Counted from the stretch's first letter, positions 1 through 10,535 are shown. The stretch is 42,059 bases of DNA from Cesiribacter andamanensis AMV16 (GCF_000348925.1 NZ_AODQ01000030.1:1-42059), one strand, 5' to 3'. Made by a program: numbers and translations. Notes: generated by a model from the letters alone, not told the origin.

Positions 1-612
1 GCCCTTAATTCGTTTGGCCCCTTCGTTCCAGGAGGCAATGTACCCCTGGGGCGTAAGCATAAAGATGGCATAGTCCTTAACGCTGGCAATCAGCAGACGG
101 GAGCGCTCTTCGCTCTCCTGCAGCTCTTCATGGGCTTTCAGGAGTTTGTCCTGCAGGCTTTTGCGCTCGCTTAGGTCCCGGGTAACCTTGGAGAAGCCGA
201 TCAGCTGTTTTTTCTCATCATACACTGCCGAGATCACCACGCTGGCCCAGAAGGGGGTACCATCCTTGCGCAGGCGCCAGCCTTCTTCCTCAAAGCGGCC
301 TTCCCGGGCGGCGGTTTCCAGGATGGCTGCAGGATGGTTGCGCTGCCGGGCCTCCTGCGGATAAAAAATGGAAAAATGCGTATTGATAATTTCCGCTTTG
401 GTATAGCCCTTCAGGCGCTGGGCGCCGGTATTCCAGGTGCGGATATAGCCCTGGCTGTCCAGCATAAAAATGGCATAATCCTTAACACTGTTCACAAGCA
501 GCTGAAAGGTAGCCTCGCTCTCCTGTAGCGGCATGCTGCTGGATGTACTTGTTTGTGCATGATCCGTATTGGAGAATGATCCGCTATCTGGTGCTTCACT
601 GCTTATGGCCAT
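1..612 (-). CDS. PAS-domain sensor protein, 5' part (probably histidine kinase)
   Basis: The reading frame is open from an ATG at 612 down to base 1, exactly 204 codons, so the gene leaves the window and only its N-terminal part is visible. After about 30 Ser/Thr-rich residues come two tandem PAS domains. The first (about residues 32-150) has SVKDYAIFMLD, a GYIRTWN turn and the strand RKDGTPFWASVVISAVYD, and ends in TRDLSERK. A coiled linker follows, then a second PAS repeats SVKDYAIFML and GYIASWNEGAKRIKG. Such PAS pairs usually precede a HisKA/HATPase kinase core in this phylum, which is inference because the C-terminus is missing. No signal peptide or membrane segment is seen, so it is probably cytoplasmic. 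The start is chosen because it precedes the first PAS and no earlier in-frame ATG is evident. Confidence 0.85.
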   Translation of the reverse strand, partial: MAISSEAPDSGSFSNTDHAQTSTSSSMPLQESEATFQLLVNSVKDYAIFMLDSQGYIRTWNTGAQRLKGYTKAEIINTHFSIFYPQEARQRNHPAAILETAAREGRFEEEGWRLRKDGTPFWASVVISAVYDEKKQLIGFSKVTRDLSERKSLQDKLLKAHEELQESEERSRLLIASVKDYAIFMLTPQGYIASWNEGAKRIKG

Positions 613-1417
613 GATAAGAGTAAGTAGTAGAAAATCATTGATGTAGGATCTGGCAAGATAACCAGAGACTTTAAGAGTTGAAACCTTGCCGACGTTTTTG
701 TACTAAAGGTTAAACATTGTCTTTCATTAAGCCAATTCTGGCAGGCTTGCCCGGCAGCCCGAATCGCTGGCAGACTGCCCGGGCAGCCAGCCTGGTACTG
801 AACCTCCTGGCTACACTCCTCTGAAATACCTAGGGCCTGCCCGGGCAGCCAAGCAGGGGTGAACCCTGGCGCTTCTGCTCCTAGCTGTTGCTGCCGGCTT
901 GGACAACACATAAGCGGTGCCTGCCGGCTTTCCTGCTGATACAGCCCGGCTAAAGGCTAAAGGAGCGGAAGGGCTTTTTTGTTCAGGTAAAGTTAGCAGT
1001 TGCCTGTTAACTACCTAAACAAAAAGTAGGGGATACTGGCCGGCAGTAGACATCAAAAAAAAATGTAGATGTGGCAGCGCGGGTGAGGTAGCTGGCAGAA
1101 GCAGCCTGTTTAAGGCGCAGCCAGCGATTTTTTAAATCCCAAAATCTACGTATCTTGTACCTATTCCCCACAGGGGGTAGGTATGCCCATTTTTTCTTCC
1201 CTACAGGATACGCACGCCCTTCCGCAGAAAGCTTTTATTTCTGTAGAGTAGAAAACCAGTTTTTCTACTCAAAGCCCCCTTATACCCTGTTTTATCGGAT
1301 TCTTACCAGCTGCTACACCAGCCTTGCCGCAGCAGGCAACGCATAGGTTTTTAGCACAGCCGGAAATCACCCCCTTACCTTGTCTTTTACATACGATCTA
1401 TTCTAAATCTTTTTATC
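613..1417. other. Long intergenic region with CTGCCCGGGCAG palindromes
   Basis: These 805 bases lie between two divergent genes and hold no convincing gene. The perfect 12-bp palindrome CTGCCCGGGCAG occurs at 775-786 and 837-848, each followed by CCA, and a decayed copy (TTGCCCGGCAG) lies near 749. The rest shows no coding signature on either strand. Confidence 0.6.
775..848. repeat. Two copies of palindrome CTGCCCGGGCAG
   Basis: Two exact copies of a 12-bp perfect palindrome lie 62 bp apart (775-786 and 837-848), both continuing with CCA. A third exact copy is in another intergenic gap at 5707-5718. This could be a short dispersed repeat or a protein-binding site; the sequence does not decide. 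Confidence 0.55.
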
Positions 1418-1834
1418 ATGAAAGAGGTACAAACACTCATCGTCAACAGCCTGGATAAAAAAAGGCTGAGCAAGCTCTTTCCGGTGCAACAGTCCTATGC
1501 CGAGCTCAGGGACAACATAAAGCTGCTGGAAGAAAAATTAGGAACCGCCAAAACCCTTACCGCCAAAAAGGTACCCCCCACGGTGGTCACCATGAACTCC
1601 CGGGTAGAGGTAAAAAACCTCTCCCTGGGCAGGGCCATGGCCGTAGAGCTGGTCTACCCCGATGCGGTAGATGCCGCCCGCTTCAAAATCTCGATCTTTA
1701 GCCCGCTGGGGGCTGCCATCTTTGGCTACTCGCAGGGCGATGAATTTCTATGGGCCGGCCGGAGCGGCAAAAACAGGTTCAGGATTGAAAAAGTCCTCTA
1801 CCAGCCCGAGTCGGCCGGCGATTACCATCTGTAG
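1418..1834 (+). CDS. GreA/GreB C-terminal-fold protein (Rnk-like)
   Basis: A 138-residue protein. Residues about 1-50 form a charged helical N-terminal segment. Residues about 55-135 match the FKBP-like C-terminal domain of GreA/GreB and Rnk proteins: VTMNSRVEV, then ELVYP, ISIFSPLGAAIFGYSQGD and FRIEKVLYQPE. In that family the domain binds RNA polymerase near the secondary channel. The N-terminus is too short for the full GreA coiled coil and has no clear acidic tip pair, so transcript-cleavage stimulation is not assured; a Rnk-like or competitor role is equally possible. It stands alone, faces katG, and is followed by a strong hairpin terminator at 1889-1921. Confidence 0.8.
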   Translation: MKEVQTLIVNSLDKKRLSKLFPVQQSYAELRDNIKLLEEKLGTAKTLTAKKVPPTVVTMNSRVEVKNLSLGRAMAVELVYPDAVDAARFKISIFSPLGAAIFGYSQGDEFLWAGRSGKNRFRIEKVLYQPESAGDYHL

Positions 1835-1888
1835 CGGCTGCCGGCAGGGTTTTGGTAGCAAGGCAAAGTAGTACAGACATGCCAAATG

Positions 1889-1921
1889 AAAAAGGGCACC
1901 CCAGATGCGGGTGCCCTTTTT
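1889..1921. terminator. Bidirectional intrinsic terminator
   Basis: A perfect 13-bp stem (1889-1901 with 1909-1921) with a 7-base loop. The arms begin with A5 and end with T5, so the hairpin carries a U-tract on both strands. It lies between the convergent Gre-like gene and katG and probably ends both transcripts. Confidence 0.9.
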
Positions 1922-1954
1922 GTGTAGGTAGGAGATGCTCCTAAGCAGTATCGC

Positions 1955-4279
<2,325 letters not shown>

Positions 4280-4352
4280 CTATTGCCCTTGAAATTACCC
4301 ATTTCCGGCCCTGGAACCAAATTCAGAAGGCCCAAAATATCCTTATCGATCT

Positions 4353-4399
4353 ATAGAGAAAATCTATGTTATTGTTAATTCATTCAAAATTAGTCTAAT
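4353..4399 (-). promoter_or_regulatory. Possible katG promoter/operator region
   Basis: On the minus strand TAATTTTG (plus 4385-4392) fits the Bacteroidota -7 consensus TAnnTTTG. A hyphenated palindrome ATTAG-T-CTAAT overlaps it (4389-4399). Nearby, ATAG-N7-CTAT at 4353-4367 has the spacing of one OxyR half-site pair, but the second pair expected further along is absent. No good -33 TTG is seen. Peroxide control of katG is common, but this site is only a weak candidate. Confidence 0.25.
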
Positions 4400-4494
4400 A
4401 CACGAGGGGTCTTGCAGTTCCCTTTCATTAGCCCCCTGGCAGGCAGGCTAGGGCATGGTTAGGGCCTCGGACAGCGCTAGCGGAACCGTGGTTC

Positions 4495-5547
4495 CTAAGC
4501 ACTCTTTACCTCTTTTTTGGCCAGGTGTTTCTTTACCTCCGGGGCTACTTTGGTGCCCAGCAGTTCTATGGCCCGCATGGCCTGCCGGTGGGGCAGGGCG
4601 CCTATGCTCATCTGGGCCAGAAAGCGGGTATGGCCAAAGAGCTCATGTTCCCAGAGAATTTTTTCGATCACCTGCTGGGGGCTGCCGACCAGCAGCGCGC
4701 CCTCGGGGCCTGCTGCTGCATCAAACTGTGGCCGGCTCATGGGGGGCCAGCCCCGCTCCCTGCCAATGCGGCTCATCACCTCGGCATAAGGGGGGAAGAA
4801 CTCATCCAGTGCCTGCTGCTTGCTATCGGCTATATAGGTATGCGAGTTAAGGCCAAACTGCAGCCTGTCCATGGGGTGGCCGGCCTTTTCATACACCTGC
4901 CGGTAGAGCTGGGCAAAGGGGGCAAAGCGGGCAGGTTGTCCGCCTATGATGGCCAGCATAACGGGCAGGCCCAGCTCGGCGGCCCGCACCACCGATTCAG
5001 GAGTGCCCCCTACCGCTACCCAGATGGGGAGGGTCGGCTGATGGGGGCGGGGGTACACGCCGCGGTTCTGAATGCTCTGGGTGTGCGTGCCCTTCCAGCT
5101 GATGGTTTCCCCTTTATTGAGCTCCACCAGCATGCGCAGCTTCTCCGAGAAAAGTGCATCATAGTCCTGGAGGTCCTGCCCAAAGAGGGGAAACGATTCT
5201 ATGAAGGAGCCCCGGCCGGCCATCACCTCGGCCCGCCCACCCGACAGCAGGTCTACAGTAGCAAACTGCTGAAATACCCGCACCGGATCATCGGAGCTAA
5301 GTACGGTTACCCCACTGGAGAGGCGGATGTTTTGGGTGCGCTCGGCGGCGGCGGCCAGCACAGTGGCCGGGGAGGAAACGGCATAATCGGGCCGGTGATG
5401 CTCGCCCACTGCAAACACATCCAGGCCCAGCTGGTCGGCCAGCGCCATTTCTTCCATCAGGTTGCGCAGGCGCTGGTGGGGGCCTATGGTTTCCCCGGTC
5501 TGGGGGTGGGTGCCTACATCGGCAAAGGTGCAAATGCCTATTTCCAT
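4495..5547 (-). CDS. LLM-class flavin-dependent oxidoreductase (luciferase-like monooxygenase)
   Basis: A 350-residue member of the bacterial luciferase-like (LLM) family of FMN- or F420-type flavin oxidoreductases with a TIM-barrel fold. Seen: the N-terminal strand MEIGICTFAD; VFAVGEHHRPDYAVSSPA, the characteristic GEHH segment near the flavin pocket; RLSSGVTVLSSDDPVRVFQQFATVDLLSGGRAE; GRGSFIESFPLFG; and IWVAVGGTPESVVRAAELGL. The substrate cannot be inferred. The end of the gene lies 263 bp upstream of katG on the same strand, and the katG leader has its own candidate promoter, so co-transcription is possible but unproven. The start is the only ATG placed ahead of the first barrel strand. 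Confidence 0.9.
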   Translation of the reverse strand: MEIGICTFADVGTHPQTGETIGPHQRLRNLMEEMALADQLGLDVFAVGEHHRPDYAVSSPATVLAAAAERTQNIRLSSGVTVLSSDDPVRVFQQFATVDLLSGGRAEVMAGRGSFIESFPLFGQDLQDYDALFSEKLRMLVELNKGETISWKGTHTQSIQNRGVYPRPHQPTLPIWVAVGGTPESVVRAAELGLPVMLAIIGGQPARFAPFAQLYRQVYEKAGHPMDRLQFGLNSHTYIADSKQQALDEFFPPYAEVMSRIGRERGWPPMSRPQFDAAAGPEGALLVGSPQQVIEKILWEHELFGHTRFLAQMSIGALPHRQAMRAIELLGTKVAPEVKKHLAKKEVKSA

Positions 5548-6019
5548 GGGGTATTCTCTTTAGTGCTCATACAACAACTTGTGCTCAATATACAAAATTG
5601 TCCGGGCTCCTGTTTTTGCGGGCATTTCCAGTGCTTTAGACGTGGGCAAGGGGGCTTTGTACGTTCATACCACGTCAGCTCAGGCCTATGGAGAGGTGGT
5701 CTCTGCCTGCCCGGGCAGCAGTTTGCGGATGTGGGGTAGCGGCATCAAAACTGAAGTAGTAACAGCTATGCGGGAATTTTTTGTGAGCATTTACCCTTAC
5801 GTCAGAAGCAGCAGATAACATGTGCCCCTCCCGGACCTTGCATTGCCTGGCAGTAACCGCTGGAGCCAGGGAGAGCAGGTAGCGCTACACGCTAGCTGGG
5901 CTGCTGCAGGAGTAGTTCTTGCTGAGGCTTTTTTGTGGAGATATTTCGGGTATTTTTTTATAAAACATGTACATTTACGCAGGCCTACTTCCTTTTTTAC
6001 CTTCTTCCCCCTTTTTTTT
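5548..6019. other. Divergent intergenic region
   Basis: These 472 bases separate the minus-strand flavin oxidoreductase from the plus-strand RsbQ-like gene. Open frames run through it, including one continuous with the RsbQ-like gene, but none resembles a protein. It contains a third exact copy of the palindrome CTGCCCGGGCAG at 5707-5718. AT- and T-rich sequence at 5940-6018 probably holds the promoter of the downstream operon, but no box stands out. Confidence 0.5.
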
Positions 6020-6820
6020 ATGACGGATGTTCGGAAGCGTTTTAATGTTCAGATTTCTGGACAGGGCCAGCAGTACATGCTTTTTGCCCACGGGTTTGGG
6101 TGTGATCAGAACATGTGGCGGTTTATAACCCCTGCCTTTGAAAAGCATTTTAAGCTGGTGCTCTTTGATTACCTGGGCCACGGCCAGTCCGATAGTACCG
6201 CCTATACCCCTGAGCGGTATAGCAACCTGCAGGGCTATGCCGAGGATGTGCTGGAGATCTGCAGGGCGCTGAACATCCGCAAGGCCATTTTTGTAGGCCA
6301 CTCGGTGAGCGCCATGATTGGGGCACTGGCGGCCATTAAACAGCCGGAGGTGTTTGAGAAACTGATCATGGTAGGGCCCTCGCCCTGCTACATCAACCAG
6401 GGGGAATATGTGGGCGGTTTTTCCAGAGCAGACATCGACTCCCTTATTGACTCCCTGGAGAGTAACTATTTGGGCTGGTCCAGCGTAATGGCACCTGTGA
6501 TCATGGGCCGCCCGGATCAGCCCGCGCTGGGCGAAGAGCTTACCAACAGTTTTTGCAGAACCAATCCCGAGATTGCCAGGCAATTTGCGCAGGTAACCTT
6601 TTTTTCCGATAACCGGGAGGATCTGCTGAAGCTTACCCTGCCAACGCTGGTGCTGCAATGCTCCGAAGATGTGATTGCTCCCCTGGAAGTAGGCGCTTAC
6701 GTGGCTGAAAAAGTGGCGAATAGTACCCTGGTGGTGCTGGAAACCGCCGGCCATTGTCCGCACCTGAGTGCCCCTGAAGAAACCATAGCCGCCATTCAAC
6801 CTTTTCTGCACCTGAATTGA
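6020..6820 (+). CDS. RsbQ-type alpha/beta hydrolase (stress-signalling hydrolase)
   Basis: A 266-residue alpha/beta hydrolase that closely resembles Bacillus subtilis RsbQ (269 residues) from end to end: FAHGFGCDQNMWRFITPAFE, LFDYLGHGQSD, GYAEDVLEICRAL, VGHSVSAMIG, MVGPSPCYIN, FCRTNPEIARQFA and GHCPHLSAPEETI. The catalytic triad is intact as Ser95 (GHSVS), Asp217 (SEDVIAP) and His245 (AGHCPH), parallel to RsbQ Ser96/Asp219/His247. RsbQ and its plant relatives D14/KAI2 act as small-molecule sensors or hydrolases; in Bacillus RsbQ works with the PAS phosphatase RsbP in the energy-stress response. Here the stop codon overlaps the start of a PAS hybrid kinase by 4 bp. The open frame continues 66 codons upstream, but that part is not hydrolase-like, so the ATG at 6020 is chosen. 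Confidence 0.93.
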   Translation: MTDVRKRFNVQISGQGQQYMLFAHGFGCDQNMWRFITPAFEKHFKLVLFDYLGHGQSDSTAYTPERYSNLQGYAEDVLEICRALNIRKAIFVGHSVSAMIGALAAIKQPEVFEKLIMVGPSPCYINQGEYVGGFSRADIDSLIDSLESNYLGWSSVMAPVIMGRPDQPALGEELTNSFCRTNPEIARQFAQVTFFSDNREDLLKLTLPTLVLQCSEDVIAPLEVGAYVAEKVANSTLVVLETAGHCPHLSAPEETIAAIQPFLHLN

Positions 6821-8829
6821 AGCTTAACCGGGAGGATATTGACAGCCAGCTAAGCGCTGCTCTGATACAGGAGAGCGCAGAGGATCTCTATGAACGAGCA
6901 CCCTGTGGCTATCTGTCTACCCTGCCCAATGGCCTGATTGTGAAGATCAACAGCACCCTGCTCGGCTGGCTGGGCTGGGAGCGGCAGGAGGTGCTGTATG
7001 AAAAAAAGCTGCAGGATTTTTTTGCCATCGGCGGCCGGATCTTTTATGAGACGCACCATGCCCCCCTGCTAAAGATGCAGGGCTTTGTAAACGAGCTGAC
7101 CTACGACCTGCAGCTACGCCAGGGAGGGGTACTGCCGGTGCTGCTCAACAGCATACAGCTAAAAGATACGGAAGGAGCCCCGCTGCTCAACCGCATTACG
7201 GTTTTTAACATCACCGATCGCCGAAAGTACGAGCGGGAACTGCTGCAGGCCAAGAAAAAAGCCGAAGAAGCCGCCAAGGTAAAGGCCGCCTTTCTTTCTA
7301 CGGTAAGCCACGAGTTCCGCACCCCCATGAATGCCATCATCGGCATAGCCGATCTGCTGCACAAAACGCCCCTTTCCCAAAAGCAGGCGCATTTTGTGGA
7401 GGTGCTCAAGTTCTCGTCCGAAAACCTGCTGAACCTTATCAACGACATTCTGGATTTCAGCAAGATAGAATCGGGCCGAATGGTGCTGGAAGAGCGGCAC
7501 TTTAACCTGCCGCTGCTGCTGCACAGCATCCTGAGCGGCTTTCAGTACAAGGCCGACGAAAAAGGCCTGCAGCTGGGCATTAGCCTGGATCCGCAACTGC
7601 CCCGCTTTGTGTATGGCGACTCTGTAAAGCTGGGCCAGGTCCTAACCAACCTGCTGGGCAATGCCATAAAATTTACCGAGCGGGGCTGGGTGCGCCTGCA
7701 GGTGCAGGTGCTGGAGCAGACTGCGGCTATGGCACGCCTGCAGGTGCAGGTAAGCGATTCGGGCATAGGTATACCAAAGGAACAACACGAGCGTATTTTT
7801 GAGGAATTCACCCAGGCCAGCCCCGAGATCAACGTAAAATACGGGGGCACAGGCCTGGGACTGCCCATCTGCCAGCGCCTGCTGCAGCTCTTTGGCAGCA
7901 AACTCTCGCTGCGCAGCCAGCCAGGAGAGGGGGCCGCATTTTTCTTTACCCTGGAGCTGCCCATTGGCCTGGCCGAGGCCGCCACACGCCTACAGGCAGA
8001 GCAGGGCGCAGATCCGGCCCAAGCCAGTACCCCATCTCTGCAACAGGTACGCCTGCTGCTGGCCGAAGACAATGAGATCAACGTGCTGGTGGTTAGCGAA
8101 TACCTGGACGAATGGGGGGTGCAGTATGATGTGGTGGCTGATGGACAGCAGGCCGTAGCTCTGGCGACACAGAAGGAGTATGATCTGGTGCTGATGGACC
8201 TGCAAATGCCGGTGATGGATGGCTACCAGGCGGCAGCCGCTATCCGGGCGCTGCCCGGCGGGCGCTATGCCCGGCTGCCCATCATTGCCTTTACAGCCTC
8301 GGCCAAATTTGATTACAAGCAGCGCATTGTAGAAGCCGGCATTACCGAACTGCTGGGCAAGCCCTTTCGGCCCGAAGAACTCCACAGGCTCATTGCGCAC
8401 TATGCAGTGCTGAAACCCATTGCTCAGCAGCCCCCCGCCACCGAGCCACAGCCCTCTGCTGCTGCGCCACAAGATGAGCCTGCCGATGGAGGAGCCATCT
8501 CCTTACGGCAGTACAAGCAGATTACCCGGGATAATCAGGAATCATTGATTAAGCTGATTTTGCTAACGATTACCCATTTCGAGGACTATAAAAAGGGTTT
8601 TGCCGAGGCTATTCTCACTAGAGATACCGATAAAATTGCAGCGCTGGCGCATAAGATCAAAATGACCCTGCAGATGCTGGAAGCCGATCAGCTGGCGGAG
8701 CATATCCGCAGCAGCCGCGCCCTGCTGGCCACCGCTGCCGAAAGGGAGCTGCACCGGGCCAATCGCCGCATACAGGAAGCCCTGGACTGCGCCATCGTAG
8801 AGCTTAAAATGCACCTGCATAAAAAATAG
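6817..8829 (+). CDS. PAS-domain hybrid histidine kinase with receiver and HPt, coupled to RsbQ homologue
   Basis: A 670-residue cytoplasmic hybrid sensor kinase. Residues about 22-140 form a PAS domain starting YERAPCGYLSTLPNG and containing the PLLKMQGF and GGVLPVLLNSI segments, which read like the PAS domain of Bacillus RsbP as I remember it. A short coiled coil (138-158) leads to HisKA with phospho-acceptor His165 (STVSHEFRTPMNA). The HATPase has its N-box at NLLGNAIKFTE (278-288), DSGIGIP (314-320) and GTGLGLP (344-350). A receiver domain (about 411-530) has AEDNE, Asp461 (LMDLQMP) and Lys515. A C-terminal HPt-like helix bundle carries His612 (LAHKIKMTL). All phosphorelay residues are present. 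Translation most likely starts at TTG 6817, whose TTGA overlaps the hydrolase stop, because no ATG precedes the PAS. No DNA-binding output domain is present, so the partner regulator is elsewhere. Confidence 0.92.
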   Translation: MKLNREDIDSQLSAALIQESAEDLYERAPCGYLSTLPNGLIVKINSTLLGWLGWERQEVLYEKKLQDFFAIGGRIFYETHHAPLLKMQGFVNELTYDLQLRQGGVLPVLLNSIQLKDTEGAPLLNRITVFNITDRRKYERELLQAKKKAEEAAKVKAAFLSTVSHEFRTPMNAIIGIADLLHKTPLSQKQAHFVEVLKFSSENLLNLINDILDFSKIESGRMVLEERHFNLPLLLHSILSGFQYKADEKGLQLGISLDPQLPRFVYGDSVKLGQVLTNLLGNAIKFTERGWVRLQVQVLEQTAAMARLQVQVSDSGIGIPKEQHERIFEEFTQASPEINVKYGGTGLGLPICQRLLQLFGSKLSLRSQPGEGAAFFFTLELPIGLAEAATRLQAEQGADPAQASTPSLQQVRLLLAEDNEINVLVVSEYLDEWGVQYDVVADGQQAVALATQKEYDLVLMDLQMPVMDGYQAAAAIRALPGGRYARLPIIAFTASAKFDYKQRIVEAGITELLGKPFRPEELHRLIAHYAVLKPIAQQPPATEPQPSAAAPQDEPADGGAISLRQYKQITRDNQESLIKLILLTITHFEDYKKGFAEAILTRDTDKIAALAHKIKMTLQMLEADQLAEHIRSSRALLATAAERELHRANRRIQEALDCAIVELKMHLHKK

Positions 8830-8992
8830 TCCGCCTTCTTTTTCTATTTTTTTCCTAGCCATACTTCTGGCCTGCTGCAGGCAAGGCTACTGGCAGCAGA
8901 CCAGTATCATCCCCAAATCCTCCTGTCTTCTGCAAAGGGGTTATCAAAACCATCCTCAACCCCTTCTGTTATACTAAAGCCTTCAGCTTGAG

Positions 8993-9000
8993 TAAATTTG
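8993..9000 (+). promoter_or_regulatory. Candidate -7 box TAAATTTG for the SWFGD-tail gene
   Basis: TAAATTTG is an exact match to the Bacteroidota -7 consensus TAnnTTTG and would start transcription about 74 bases before the ATG at 9081. No convincing -33 TTG lies at the usual distance. The same octamer lies at a similar distance upstream of glnS. Confidence 0.4.
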
Positions 9001-9080
9001 GGCAAAACGCCCTATGCAGGAAGCAGCGAGCAGAAAGGCTGAAGCTGAAATTTTTCGGACATCAAACCCTTACAATTTTT

Positions 9081-10535
9081 ATGGCAAATTATCAGCACCA
9101 TCAGCAACACTCCCCCCTGAAATCTGGCAGTGTCGGCCCTCAGTCAGGGCCGGCCAAGGAGGGCAATTGGGGTACGCAGGGCCACCACCACCCCCATCAC
9201 TGGGACAAAAGCCCCGAGAGCCTGAAGCGCCATGGGCTAGAAGGAAACCGCAATGCGCCTGAGGGGCAGCAGCGCCAGCATCCGGCCATCGGAGCGGGCA
9301 GACAGCCCTACAGCCAGGAGCACCACTATGGTACGGAGCGTCCAGCGGGCGAGCAGCACCGGGGCTGGGGGAGTAGCCACTCTTCAGGCGGGGATGCCCG
9401 ATTTTTCAATCCAAAGCAGACCCCAGTGCAGAACTACAGAGAGGAGCAGGACAGCCGGTACCGGAATGCCTACCAGGGGCGCCCGGATCAGGACAGCCAG
9501 TCCGCAAGCAAGCGCAGCATGCCGGGCTTTGAGGGGGGGCTCTATGACAGTGAACGCTACCAAAGCTTTTACAGGGAGGGGCAGGAGAGCGGCGCCCCTT
9601 GCCAGGGCGGCCGGCCCCAGGGCGAAAGCCGCTATTCCGGAGGCCAGGGCTACTCCCAGCAGTCTTACAGGGGAGACTACGGCTCGGAGAGGAGGCCCGG
9701 CAGCCGGATGCAGGAGGAGCAGAGGTGGCAGGATCAGCGCCAGCAGAACCGCCGCTATGAGCAGCAGCAGGGCAGCGCCACCTATAATGCGCTCTTCAGG
9801 GGCGGCCGCTTTGATAGCGATACCTCCTATGGCGAACGTACCCCCTCCGGCAACATGTACGATGCCCGCCAAAGCGGCTACCAGGGAGATGCTAACCGGA
9901 GTAGCCGGTGGGACGGCGGCAGGTCAGCAGAAGGCCAGGACCGGGAATGGGGCCGCGATTTCAGCCGGGGCAGTGGCATGCCCAGCCGCAGCGGGGGCGA
10001 GGAGCGCTACAGCAGGCCGGACAGGCAGCCCTACGGCTATGACGACAGGCGCAGCGATAGGCCAGCTGGATACAGCCAGCAGGGCGATAATCGCTACCGC
10101 TGGGATGCGGATGATCGGAGAGGCTCGGCCCGGTATGGCTCGTCCATGCAGGGCAATAGTGGGATAGACACGCGCCGTTATATCGATTCCGGCCCGGATG
10201 CCACCTCCAGCCATTGGGGCGGCCGCTACGGGAAGGGGTACGGCAGCACCCGCCATCCCGACCCCTCGGGGCAGGAACGCAGCAGCAACCGGGACTGGAA
10301 CCGCACCCCAGACAGCGACCAAAGCCAGAACCGCAGTCTGTCTGGCCAGCGGAAATTCTACACCGGCGATCCGGCCTACGATTATAGAAATTATGGCAAT
10401 GCCGAATCCCGTTCGGGCCGCAGCAGCGATCGGGAGGAAGAACAGGGCTTTCTGGACCGGGCCGCAGACCGGGTCGCCAACCGGGTCCGCCATTGGTTTG
10501 GCGGGGATGAGCAGGACGAGCGCAACCGACACTGA
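9081..10535 (+). CDS. Disordered, Arg/Gly/Ser/Gln/Tyr-rich protein with SWFGD-like C-terminal tail
   Basis: A 484-residue low-complexity protein with no signal peptide, membrane segment or folded-domain pattern over residues 1 to about 455. It is dominated by Arg, Gly, Ser, Gln, Asp and Tyr, with many short motifs such as RYSGGQGYSQQSYRG and YGYDDRRSD, and a His-rich start (HHQQHSP, GHHHPHHWD). Only the end looks conserved: GFLDRAADRVANRVRHWFGGDEQ resembles the SWFGD tail found on Bacteroidota and proteobacterial stress proteins. I infer an intrinsically disordered stress-related protein; a nucleic-acid-binding or condensate role is speculation. Other frames are also open because of the GC-rich sequence, but only this frame gives the tail motif and stops just before the terminator. 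The frame could start earlier at 8988, but the ATG at 9081 suits the candidate promoter. Confidence 0.78.
   Translation: MANYQHHQQHSPLKSGSVGPQSGPAKEGNWGTQGHHHPHHWDKSPESLKRHGLEGNRNAPEGQQRQHPAIGAGRQPYSQEHHYGTERPAGEQHRGWGSSHSSGGDARFFNPKQTPVQNYREEQDSRYRNAYQGRPDQDSQSASKRSMPGFEGGLYDSERYQSFYREGQESGAPCQGGRPQGESRYSGGQGYSQQSYRGDYGSERRPGSRMQEEQRWQDQRQQNRRYEQQQGSATYNALFRGGRFDSDTSYGERTPSGNMYDARQSGYQGDANRSSRWDGGRSAEGQDREWGRDFSRGSGMPSRSGGEERYSRPDRQPYGYDDRRSDRPAGYSQQGDNRYRWDADDRRGSARYGSSMQGNSGIDTRRYIDSGPDATSSHWGGRYGKGYGSTRHPDPSGQERSSNRDWNRTPDSDQSQNRSLSGQRKFYTGDPAYDYRNYGNAESRSGRSSDREEEQGFLDRAADRVANRVRHWFGGDEQDERNRH

Noticed and set aside
603-911. 102-codon minus-strand frame upstream of the PAS sensor gene
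   Set aside because: Covers the palindromic repeats, no recognisable protein, different frame from the PAS gene.
4353-4389. OxyR-type operator ahead of katG
   Set aside because: Only one ATAG-N7-CTAT pair is present; the second pair is missing, so it is listed only as part of a weak promoter region.
4525-5739. 404-codon open frame opposite the flavin oxidoreductase
   Set aside because: Antisense shadow; the minus-strand frame is a clear LLM-family protein.
5579-5818. 79-codon plus-strand frame before the RsbQ-like gene
   Set aside because: No similarity or domain signature; lies in a promoter-type gap.
9253-10167. 304-codon alternative plus-strand frame inside the SWFGD-tail gene
   Set aside because: Composition is Ala/Thr/Arg-rich as expected for an out-of-frame read of GC-rich repeats; only the chosen frame gives the conserved tail and a stop before the terminator. 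Codon statistics would settle it.
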